Part shown: positions 36,453-43,558 of the stretch, one piece after another
How the letters are laid out: each line of letters starts with the position of its first letter
Numbering within the stretch: position 1 is the first letter of the stretch
Source of the DNA: Rivularia sp. PCC 7116
GTDB taxonomy: Bacteria; Cyanobacteriota; Cyanobacteriia; Cyanobacteriales; Nostocaceae
Reading direction: 5' to 3'
Length of the DNA stretch: 64,000 nucleotides
NCBI RefSeq assembly: GCF_000316665.1
Contig: NC_019678.1
Location: 8,403,001 to 8,467,000 of the forward strand
Program-made: the position numbers and the translations under genes
Notes under the pieces: generated by a model
Databases searched by the model: none
Told to the model about the DNA's origin: nothing
Seen by the model: the letters and a program-made list of their open reading frames with translations, nothing else

Positions 36453-38567
36453 ATGCAGCCGTCACATCAGCCAAATAATATAATTGCCCAAAAATACCAG
36501 ATTATCAACACTTTGGGAGAAGGTGGAAGTGGAATAAATTTCCTCGCACAAGATTTACAAACTAACAAAAACGTTGCTTTAAAAGCTTTATCACTGCACC
36601 GAATTAATGATTGGAAAGCAATGGAATTATTTGAAAGAGAAGCAAAAATTCTTGCTCAACTCAATCATCGGGCAATTCCCCAATATTTAGAATACTTCGA
36701 TGCTGACACTGACGGTGAAAAACATTTTTATATAGCTCAACAACTAGCACCTGGTAAATCTTTAGCCAAACTTGTAGAAGAAAATTGGCGCACTAACGAG
36801 CAACAAATAAAATATATAGCAGCACAAATCTTAGAAATTTTAATTTACCTGCATTCACTTGAAACTCCAGTTACTCATCGAGATATCAAACCACAAAATA
36901 TCATTCGCGATAAACATGGGAAAGTATTTTTAGTAGATTTTGGAGCAGTACAAGATACCTACTACAACACCTTTATGCGCGGCAGTACGGTTGTGGGAAC
37001 TTACGGCTATATGGCTCCCGAGCAATTTCGGGGGCAAGCCGTACCCGCAACGGATTTATATGGCTTGGGAGCAACATTATTGTTTCTGCTGACACATCGC
37101 TCTCCCGCAGATTTTCCCACGGATGGATTGAAAATCGACTTTCGCCATCGCATAAAGGTATCTGATGATTTTGCAGACTGGTTGGATAAAATGCTGGAGC
37201 CAGATTTAGAGGAAAGATTTTCTTCAGCGAAGGAAGCTTTGGAAGTATTGCGAGGGAAGCGGAAGATAATTACAGCAGCGAAAAAACCGATGTTGTGGAA
37301 AGCTGTGGTGGGAATGGGAATTACTACCATTCTCACCATTAGTATTTTCAATAATTATAAATGGACAATTTTAGGTAACCTGGGTTTCAAACCCCCAATT
37401 ACTATCTGTTCCAATTTTTATGAAATGAGGGATTATCTAAATAAAGGTGGAACTCCCGATTTGGAATTGTACGTGGAAGGTAAATACGATCGTAAATTTG
37501 GGTATACCAATAAGAGATGGAATTTATTGCTTTGTGCGCTTAAACATAAATCTCAACCAGCAGTAGAGTTATTGATAGCTAATAATGCGAATATAAATGA
37601 TGCATTACGTCGCGCTAGATCTGTAGATGATGTAAAGTTTTTAATCGCAAAAGGTGCTGATGTTCATAGTAGAGATAAACATTTACAAACTGCATTACAC
37701 TATGCAGTATCAAGTTATGAAAAAGAAGTTATAGAGTTACTTATTGATAATGGAGCAGATGTTAATGCAAAAGATAAATTAGGCAATACGCCTTTACATC
37801 TTATGTTCCAAAACTATACAAGTTTTCAAAATTTAAATATTCAATTTCATAGAAATTTATATAGAAAATACAGTTCTATGTCTATTCCGGAACCTCGACT
37901 TGAGAAATTTAAACTGCCTATGATTAAATTACTTGTGAATAATGGTGCAAATATTAATGCTCAAAATAATCAAGGCTATACTCCACTACATTTTACACAA
38001 TTGAACTGGGATAAGGATGAAATTAAATATCTAATTGATAACGGTGCAAATATAAATCAGAAAAGTAAAGATGGTAAAACACCACTAATGTTAGGAGCTG
38101 TAGAGGGTGGAAATTATAGCATATTACAATTGCTTATTGATAATGGAGCAGATGTTAATGCTCAAGATAAATATGGTGATACAGTCATACACTTTGCGCT
38201 CAAAAATTCTCATCATCCAAGAGCTCGTTATTGGATTAAACGTTTAGTAAAATCTGGGGCAAATATTAATACTAAAAATTATAATGGTGAGACGGCACTT
38301 CACAAATCAATAAAAATTGGTCAAGAAAATGGAGATTACTACCAACTTATTATTAGAGATTTAGTAATGTATGGTGCTGATATTCATGCCAAAAACAATC
38401 ATGGTTTAACACCATTACAAATGGCAGTAGAGATTAAAGATATTGTCAAGGGTTTAGATGAATTACTGATAAAACATGAAGAAGCTTATCATCAATGTAA
38501 AAATAATAAAATTCGATTTTATTCTTATAAAGGAATTGTTGCGTTTGAATGCTCTGACATAAAATAA
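36453..38567 (+). CDS. Ser/Thr protein kinase with ankyrin repeats
   Basis: 704 residues. Kinase domain about 15-270: LGEGGSGINFL, ALKAL lysine, HRDIKPQNII and LVDFGAV, all intact. One membrane segment at about 287-303 follows. Residues about 355-690 hold roughly eight ankyrin-type repeats with the words LLIDNGADVNAKD and NTPLHL or TPLMLG. The layout predicts an intracellular kinase and ankyrin repeats across the membrane or on the same side, depending on topology. It is followed six bases later by another kinase of the same family, a tandem duplication. Confidence 0.88.
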   Translation: MQPSHQPNNIIAQKYQIINTLGEGGSGINFLAQDLQTNKNVALKALSLHRINDWKAMELFEREAKILAQLNHRAIPQYLEYFDADTDGEKHFYIAQQLAPGKSLAKLVEENWRTNEQQIKYIAAQILEILIYLHSLETPVTHRDIKPQNIIRDKHGKVFLVDFGAVQDTYYNTFMRGSTVVGTYGYMAPEQFRGQAVPATDLYGLGATLLFLLTHRSPADFPTDGLKIDFRHRIKVSDDFADWLDKMLEPDLEERFSSAKEALEVLRGKRKIITAAKKPMLWKAVVGMGITTILTISIFNNYKWTILGNLGFKPPITICSNFYEMRDYLNKGGTPDLELYVEGKYDRKFGYTNKRWNLLLCALKHKSQPAVELLIANNANINDALRRARSVDDVKFLIAKGADVHSRDKHLQTALHYAVSSYEKEVIELLIDNGADVNAKDKLGNTPLHLMFQNYTSFQNLNIQFHRNLYRKYSSMSIPEPRLEKFKLPMIKLLVNNGANINAQNNQGYTPLHFTQLNWDKDEIKYLIDNGANINQKSKDGKTPLMLGAVEGGNYSILQLLIDNGADVNAQDKYGDTVIHFALKNSHHPRARYWIKRLVKSGANINTKNYNGETALHKSIKIGQENGDYYQLIIRDLVMYGADIHAKNNHGLTPLQMAVEIKDIVKGLDELLIKHEEAYHQCKNNKIRFYSYKGIVAFECSDIK

Positions 38568-38572
38568 ATAAT

Positions 38573-39973
38573 ATGAAATTACTGCATCAACCAGAAGAAG
38601 TTATTTATCAAAAATATCGTATTGTAGATACTTTAGGACAAGGTGGAGTAGGAATTACTTATCTTGCTCAAGATATAGAAAATGGAAAAAATTTAGCTTT
38701 AAAAGTTTTATCCCTACGTCGGATGACTGATTGGAAGAAGATAGAACTCTTTGAAAGAGAAAGTCAAATCCTCTCTCAGCTAAGTCATCCGGCAATACCT
38801 TGCTATTTAGACTATTTTAAAATAGAAACAGATAACGATAATTCATTTTATATTGCTCAACAACTAGCACCAGGAAAATCTCTTGCAGAACTTGTAGAAA
38901 ATGGTTATTCTTTTCATGAATCAGAAATTCGATATATAGCTATTCAAGTTTTAGATATATTAATCTATTTACATTCATTTTCACCACCAGTTATTCATCG
39001 AGATATCAAACCCCAAAATATAATTCGCGGCGATAATAGCAAAATTTTCCTAGTAGATTTTGGTGCTGTAGCCGATACCTACCACAACACAGTTACTGGT
39101 GGAAGTACAGTAGTAGGAACATTCGGTTATATGGCTCCCGAACAATTTCGCGGTAAAGCTTTTCCATCTACAGATTTATATGGTTTGGGAACAACTTTAC
39201 TGTATTTATTAACTAAAAAATGTCCGTCAGATTTACCACAAAAGCATTTAAAAATAGATTTTCGTTCTCAAATTAAAGTATCTCCAAAATTTGCAGATTG
39301 GTTAGATAAAATACTCGAACCTATTGTAGAAGATAGATTCCCCGATGCTGGATCTGCATTAGCTGTATTGCAAGAAAAAGAATCGCTTCACAACTATCTT
39401 AATCAAAAACCGCACAGACCAAAAGATACTCCTATCAGCCTGCGAAAGAATGATGAGAAATTACAGATAGAGATTCCAGCAGGAAAGTTTCGTAGTAATT
39501 TTAGGATAATTTCTATAATGCTTTGCTTGCCAGTCAATGCATTGTTATTACTAATATTAACAGCAGGAGTTCAATATAAAAATAACAATGAAATTCAATA
39601 CAGTCTATTGTTATTGTGTTTCATAGCATTTAGTGTATGGGGATATTTGATATATTCAGTTTTTGTATTAACCAAATTTAATGATTTTATTATTAGTCCT
39701 TTATCACGCATCCAATTAACTATTTTAAAAGAAAACAATTGCTATATATTTAGTTGTACAAAATGGTTATTACCTTGGCGCTATCAAAAATTTATTTCCA
39801 AAATAAATCAACCAAGATTTAAAACAACATTGCATTCAATCGGATGTAATTTAACCCCAAAAGAATACAGATGGATAAAAACGGAAATTAATAATTTTAT
39901 TAACAACAACATTCCTAATACAGATATCGAACCACAAAATATTATTCGCAGCGATGATAACAAAGTTTTTTAG
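38573..39973 (+). CDS. Ser/Thr protein kinase, C-terminally altered
   Basis: 466 residues. Kinase domain about 14-270 (LGQGGVGITYL, HRDIKPQNIIRG, LVDFGAV) is intact and close to its upstream neighbour. Two membrane segments lie at about 312-365, then a positively charged C-terminal part ending with NLTPKEYRWIKTEINNFI. The last ~15 residues (PQNIIRSDDNKVF) are not native: they copy a kinase catalytic loop from a broken paralogue, after which the frame ends. The original stop was therefore probably overrun. Confidence 0.83.
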   Translation: MKLLHQPEEVIYQKYRIVDTLGQGGVGITYLAQDIENGKNLALKVLSLRRMTDWKKIELFERESQILSQLSHPAIPCYLDYFKIETDNDNSFYIAQQLAPGKSLAELVENGYSFHESEIRYIAIQVLDILIYLHSFSPPVIHRDIKPQNIIRGDNSKIFLVDFGAVADTYHNTVTGGSTVVGTFGYMAPEQFRGKAFPSTDLYGLGTTLLYLLTKKCPSDLPQKHLKIDFRSQIKVSPKFADWLDKILEPIVEDRFPDAGSALAVLQEKESLHNYLNQKPHRPKDTPISLRKNDEKLQIEIPAGKFRSNFRIISIMLCLPVNALLLLILTAGVQYKNNNEIQYSLLLLCFIAFSVWGYLIYSVFVLTKFNDFIISPLSRIQLTILKENNCYIFSCTKWLLPWRYQKFISKINQPRFKTTLHSIGCNLTPKEYRWIKTEINNFINNNIPNTDIEPQNIIRSDDNKVF

Positions 39974-40015
39974 TAGACTTTGGTGCTGTTGCACATACCT
40001 ATCACAATACTGTCA
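39926..40015 (+). pseudogene. Fragment of a third Ser/Thr kinase (catalytic loop to DFG)
   Basis: The DNA encodes DIEPQNIIRSDDNKVF, then, after a one-base deletion, LVDFGAVAHTYHNTVSS. The same stretch in the preceding kinase is DIKPQNIIRGDNSKIF and LVDFGAVADTYHNTVTG. Its matching C-terminal tail appears 1.5 kb downstream at 41521-41646, so the third kinase was split by the DNA in between. Confidence 0.85.
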
Positions 40016-40035
40016 GTTCAATTATTGCTCCAATT

Positions 40036-40116
40036 TGTCATACAATATTTACTGTGTACGACAAAGTAAAGGAAAGTAATACGAAGTGGTTATATACTTG
40101 AATTACATTGTCATAC
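40036..40116. promoter_or_regulatory. TGTCATAC sites upstream of the RHH gene
   Basis: TGTCATAC occurs at 40036-40043 and 40109-40116, both followed by AA. A degenerate inverted copy, GTGTACGACA, is near 40054-40063. Two more sites lie after the RHH gene. Such repeated short sites next to a small RHH protein usually are its binding sites. Confidence 0.6.
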
Positions 40117-40128
40117 AAATAAACGAAA

Positions 40129-40344
40129 ATGAAAGCAGACGATAGGTTGATATTCCGGTTGCCATCATCCAGAAAAACGGAGTTTATCAATAAAGTAGAG
40201 AAGGAAGGCAGGAAAGCAGCGGAAGTACTAAACGAATTGGTTGAAAGATATTTAAACGAACCGGATCAAAGAATTGAAGTCGAAGAGTTAAACTCAAGGT
40301 TGAAAAAGGTAGAGGAAATGGTCATGGGGGAATCAGCCGCCTAA
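40129..40344 (+). CDS. Small ribbon-helix-helix-like DNA-binding protein
   Basis: 71 residues. RLIFRLPSSRKTEFINKV gives a beta-strand and first helix, then GRKAAEVLNELVERYLN the second helix, matching the CopG/Arc RHH plan. The tail (VEELNSRLKKVEEMV) is a short coiled coil. Antitoxins, plasmid partition and copy-control proteins share this plan; nothing here tells which. The gene is flanked by repeated GTCATAC sites and ends with a terminator, consistent with an autoregulated unit. Confidence 0.65.
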   Translation: MKADDRLIFRLPSSRKTEFINKVEKEGRKAAEVLNELVERYLNEPDQRIEVEELNSRLKKVEEMVMGESAA

Positions 40345-40403
40345 GAGAAGAAAATAAGACTCTTAGGCAACAACATAATTTAATCTCTCAAATAGTCAAG
40401 AAA

Positions 40404-40445
40404 AGCCCGCTTCACTCCAATGAAGACGGGCTGTAAGTTTTTTAT
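40404..40445 (+). terminator. Rho-independent terminator after the RHH gene
   Basis: AGCCCG-c-TTCA-ctccaa-TGAA-ga-CGGGCT, then GTAAGTTTTTTA. The stem is interrupted by one mismatch area but is GC-rich; the T-run is good. Confidence 0.75.
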
Positions 40446-40451
40446 AGATTA

Positions 40452-40491
40452 GTATGACATAATACGCACTATGTCATACAATTAGTCATAC
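40452..40491. promoter_or_regulatory. Perfect 10-bp inverted repeat GTATGACATA / TATGTCATAC plus a third site
   Basis: GTATGACATA (40452-40461), an 8-base spacer, and TATGTCATAC (40470-40479), then GTCATAC again at 40485-40491. It contains the same core as the sites upstream of the RHH gene and lies ahead of the DUF6888-like gene. The likely ligand is the RHH protein, which would link it to the small-gene pair. Confidence 0.65.
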
Positions 40492-40544
40492 AAACAGTTA
40501 AAGCGACTAAGCTTACCGAACCAAGAAAATTGAATCAACCGGGA

Positions 40545-40721
40545 ATGCAGCCTACGTTTGAGCAACTAAAGGCTTTTTACCGGATATCGGTAGGAGCAAG
40601 CAATATGTTAGTACCGATTAATCTTGTTCGCTTGGACGAACGTACAAAACGCCTGGTTTTATTAATCGGTGAAACAATAGAAATACAAATTAGGAAAAAC
40701 GGAGCAGTAACAATTGACTAA
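40545..40721 (+). CDS. DUF6888-like small protein
   Basis: 58 residues from ATG at 40545; TTG at 40530 is in frame but the family usually begins M-x-PT-x-x-Q. Reading MQPTFEQLKAFYRISVG, then LVPINLVRLDERTKRLVLLI and GETIEIQIRKNG, it fits what I recall of the DUF6888 family in cyanobacteria. It overlaps the next gene by eight bases, a tight translational coupling. Function unknown; toxin-antitoxin behaviour is a guess. Confidence 0.6.
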   Translation: MQPTFEQLKAFYRISVGASNMLVPINLVRLDERTKRLVLLIGETIEIQIRKNGAVTID

Positions 40722-40902
40722 CCCAAATTATTCTAATATGAGTAAAGCTCAGTTGCGAGCCGCGCTGTTGAAAGATCCCCAAAACACCGAACTCTTCCAT
40801 GCTTACGTGGACAAAAGCGAAGAAGAGAACCCAAATAAGAGAATTATGAGTGCTGAGGAAGCAGTAGCTGAAATGAGGAAGAAAGCTAATCAAAACGGGT
40901 GA
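40714..40902 (+). CDS. DUF6887-like small protein
   Basis: 62 residues from TTG at 40714 inside the end of the preceding gene; ATG at 40738 would lose the first eight residues. NYSNMSKAQLRAALLKD and ELFHAYVDKS resemble the DUF6887 family (NY-x-x-M-x-x-x-ELR... and F-x-A-Y/L-x-DR). In cyanobacteria DUF6888 and DUF6887 genes tend to be adjacent, as far as I recall. A terminator follows. No enzyme motif. Confidence 0.6.
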   Translation: MTNPNYSNMSKAQLRAALLKDPQNTELFHAYVDKSEEENPNKRIMSAEEAVAEMRKKANQNG

Positions 40903-40936
40903 TGTTCGTCAGATAACTCGAAAAATAATTTGTCTT

Positions 40937-40968
40937 AACGTCGTGCTTCCCGAAGCTACGACGTTTTT
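40937..40968 (+). terminator. Rho-independent terminator after the small-gene pair
   Basis: AACGTCGT-GCTTC-cc-GAAGC-t-ACGACGTT with the T-run GTTTTTAA. It is a strong, near-perfect hairpin and closes the pair before the next gene. Confidence 0.8.
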
Positions 40969-40989
40969 AATTTCAATCGGAGAATAAAC

Positions 40990-41454
40990 ATGATTTTCTA
41001 CAAATTACCAACCATAACCAAAAAATTGCAGCGACTATTTGGAAGATTAAAAACATTAATTAAGCTAGCTTCCATCCGAGGTAGATATATTATCCAAGTA
41101 CTAGACGTTGAACAAAAAATTGCCCGTTTAGAACAGATACGCCAAAACACTTCAATAAATCAAATTAAACCGCAAGACGAAAATTCTCAGAAAGAAAATA
41201 ACCCGGTTTGGGAAATGCAAAGTTACCTAAAATTCCTTGAGCCTTCATTAATCAAGTTTTTGGAACGAGTAGAATTAACTGTAATTTTGAGCGAATTGTT
41301 TGATGATTGTCTATCAGTACTGACAGATAAAGGGTTAATTCAATATTCGGAGCATGGCTGGTTTGTTGATTTTAGAAATGGTAAAACTGCTACATTTAAG
41401 TTAATGGACGTTGCAGTTGAAAGTTTATTCACCAGAACAGAGGTCGGTTATTAA
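40990..41454 (+). CDS. Unknown 154-residue protein
   Basis: 154 residues with ATG at 40990 preceded by GGAG. The N-terminal part is basic and helical (LQRLFGRLKTLIKLASIRGR), then a coiled-coil-like LDVEQKIARLEQIRQN, a polar linker, and a C-terminal part with HGWFVDFRNGKTATFKLMDV. I do not recognise a family. No membrane segment. It is the last gene of the module that splits the third kinase and does not look like a fragment. Confidence 0.5.
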   Translation: MIFYKLPTITKKLQRLFGRLKTLIKLASIRGRYIIQVLDVEQKIARLEQIRQNTSINQIKPQDENSQKENNPVWEMQSYLKFLEPSLIKFLERVELTVILSELFDDCLSVLTDKGLIQYSEHGWFVDFRNGKTATFKLMDVAVESLFTRTEVGY

Positions 41455-41520
41455 ATGAAAATAGATTATTTAGGCAAATTTGTTTGCTTATTTCTCATTT
41501 TTAGCTGATTACAATTTGAA

Positions 41521-41646
41521 AGGAAAGTATATAAAAAGCAATTTAAAAAGACGCTTAAGTCAATCAAAAATAATTTAACCCCGCAAGAATACAGATGACT
41601 AAAAGCAGAAATTAATAAATTCGTTGACGACAAATCACTAATGTAG
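41521..41646 (+). pseudogene. C-terminal tail fragment of the third Ser/Thr kinase
   Basis: The frame reads KTLKSIKNNLTPQEYR, a TGA in place of Trp, then LKAEINKFVDDKSLM and a stop, matching the C-terminal end of the kinase at 38573 (NLTPKEYRWIKTEINNFI). It is the right-hand piece of the kinase whose catalytic-loop fragment lies at 39926-40015. Confidence 0.82.
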
Positions 41647-41670
41647 AGACGCGATATATCGCGTCTCTAC
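41643..41670. repeat. Perfect 28-bp palindrome
   Basis: GTAGAGACGCGATA followed by its exact complement TATCGCGTCTCTAC, then AATTTTTAA on the plus strand. It may terminate transcription from the left; it is also a common cyanobacterial intergenic word (GTAGAGACG). Confidence 0.65.
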
Positions 41671-41675
41671 AATTT

Positions 41676-42047
41676 TTAATCGTAATCCCCAGCGTGTTCC
41701 TTCAAGTCATTCAAAGATACATGCTCTAATGTAGATGCATGAGTAGCCGCTAAATCTACTTTCGGAGCAACTCCATCATCCATCGCTTGCTTCCAACGAG
41801 AAGCACACAAACACCATTTATCCCCAGGTTTCAAACCTGGAAACTCATACATTGGTCTTGGCGTACTCAAATCATTTCCCATAGACTTGGTATAGGTGAG
41901 AAACTCTTCCGTCATCTCGGCACAAACAGTGTGTACTCCGAAATCACCCGCTCCGGTATCGCAAACACCATTACGATAATACCCAGTCATCGGAGAAGTA
42001 CAGCAAACTTCAAGCTTTTCACCAAGGACATTTTTTGCGTCAGACAT
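41676..42047 (-). CDS. DUF2237 family protein
   Basis: 123 residues, the usual size of this small family. Recognised from GEKLEVCCTSPMTGYYRNG, HTVCAEMTEEFLTY and PGDKWCLCASRWKQA. The cysteines and TRP-rich end are conserved; function is unknown, with no enzyme motif. It is transcribed on its own toward the kinase remnant. Confidence 0.8.
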   Translation of the reverse strand: MSDAKNVLGEKLEVCCTSPMTGYYRNGVCDTGAGDFGVHTVCAEMTEEFLTYTKSMGNDLSTPRPMYEFPGLKPGDKWCLCASRWKQAMDDGVAPKVDLAATHASTLEHVSLNDLKEHAGDYD

Positions 42048-42183
42048 AGCAGTTTGTTAGTTGTTGCTTGTTAGTGAGCAATTTAAAATATTTTTTCGCT
42101 ATCAACATAATGTTAACGCGCTAAAGGAACTGAGGAGCTAAGAGTTAAGAGTTAGCAATTAATTTCTTCCCCCTCTCAATTAT

Positions 42184-43374
42184 TTATTCCCAACTAACCT
42201 GCTTCCTCTCTTTAACCACTTGCTGATAAACTGTTTCTGTCTCCTTGGCGATTTTTGCCCAATTAAACCTTTTTTCTAAATCTTGGTAAGCGTTATCTTT
42301 CAACCATTGACAATAACCGGGATTTTTCAATACTTCTAAAATTCCCCATGCTAAAGAATCAGGATTGTTAACGTGAGTAATCACACCTGTTTTTGTATGC
42401 TGAACTACCTCCGGTAAACCACCGGTATCCGAAACGACTACCGGAACTTTAGCCGCAAAACTTTCTAATGCAACTATACCAAAGGGTTCGTATAAACTGG
42501 GAAATACCGCACAGTCGGCGATTGTTTGAAATTTATCTAAGTATTCATCAGCCATGAAGCCGGTAAAATAGCATTTATGCCAAATTCCTAAATCCCAAGC
42601 TTGTTTTTTAAGCTGATTGGTATTACCACCACCGATAATTACAAATTTAACGTTACCTCCCATTTGGGAAAGTACTTGGGGTGCGGCATTTAATAATACA
42701 GATATACCTTTTTCATGGGTCATACGACCAACATAATAAACTATTTTCTCGTTATTTTCTGCAAATTGACGGCGGAAATCTTGCTTATGAAACTGATTAT
42801 GATGCCGTTTCTTTTCGGCACGAATTCCATTATGAATTACGTCAATTTTGTTCCAAGGACTTTTTAAAGAATTTTCTATTTCCAGACGCATATAGTTAGT
42901 ACAAACTATAACTCGCCAAGCTTCAAAAGCAAGTTGACATTCTTTACGGTGGATATAGCTTTGAGTATGATTGTGAATACCGTTATGTCTTCCAGATTCT
43001 GTGGCGTGGATGGTGGCAATTACAGGAACTTTGAAAGTATGTTTTAAAGCAATTGCTGCATCTCCTACCAACCAGTCATGGGCGTGAATTAAATCAAAAG
43101 TACCTTCTTCTGACATCAACTTACCACCTTGCCGCCCCATGCTTTCATTCATGTTGACTATCCAGTGGAAAAAATCATTACTATCAGCTACGGGTACCCG
43201 GTGTATTTTGATTCCTTCTACCTCTTCGTAAAGTGGTGCTTCACCAAATTCGGGCGTTATTAAGTAAACAGAATGTCCCAATTTTACTAATTCAGGATAT
43301 AGTTCACCTACATGACGAGCAATCCCCCCAACGATACGAGGGGGAAATTCCCAACTTAATACCAGTATTTTCAT
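42184..43374 (-). CDS. Family 4 glycosyltransferase (glycogen-synthase-like)
   Basis: 396 residues. N-terminal MKILVLSWEFPPRIVGGIAR is the GT4/GT5-style nucleotide-sugar fold start; the C-terminal half has the donor-binding E-x7-E motif PFGIVALESFAAKVPVV and SLYEPFG. VYYVGRMTHEKG and VFPSLYEPFG are typical. Sugar and acceptor are unknown. It is preceded by the DUF2079 membrane gene on the same strand 184 bp away, so the two may work together in surface glycosylation. Confidence 0.86.
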   Translation of the reverse strand: MKILVLSWEFPPRIVGGIARHVGELYPELVKLGHSVYLITPEFGEAPLYEEVEGIKIHRVPVADSNDFFHWIVNMNESMGRQGGKLMSEEGTFDLIHAHDWLVGDAAIALKHTFKVPVIATIHATESGRHNGIHNHTQSYIHRKECQLAFEAWRVIVCTNYMRLEIENSLKSPWNKIDVIHNGIRAEKKRHHNQFHKQDFRRQFAENNEKIVYYVGRMTHEKGISVLLNAAPQVLSQMGGNVKFVIIGGGNTNQLKKQAWDLGIWHKCYFTGFMADEYLDKFQTIADCAVFPSLYEPFGIVALESFAAKVPVVVSDTGGLPEVVQHTKTGVITHVNNPDSLAWGILEVLKNPGYCQWLKDNAYQDLEKRFNWAKIAKETETVYQQVVKERKQVSWE

Positions 43375-43506
43375 ATATTGACCCCAACTCGTTACAAATC
43401 GTTTAATTATTTCAGCAATTAAAATAATTAAAGGTGCGATCGCTAGTTTTGACGGGAGTATAATTACTCAACTTTAGCTCGTTGTAACAATTCAGTGACA
43501 AATACA

Positions 43507-43545
43507 GTGAACAGTGAACAGTGAACAGTTATCAGTTATCAGTTT
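43507..43545. repeat. Heptamer tandem repeat (CAGTGAA / CAGTTAT units)
   Basis: About three CAGTGAA and two CAGTTAT units in a row next to the DUF2079 stop. Confidence 0.6.
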
Positions 43546-43558
43546 TAATTGTTAACTC

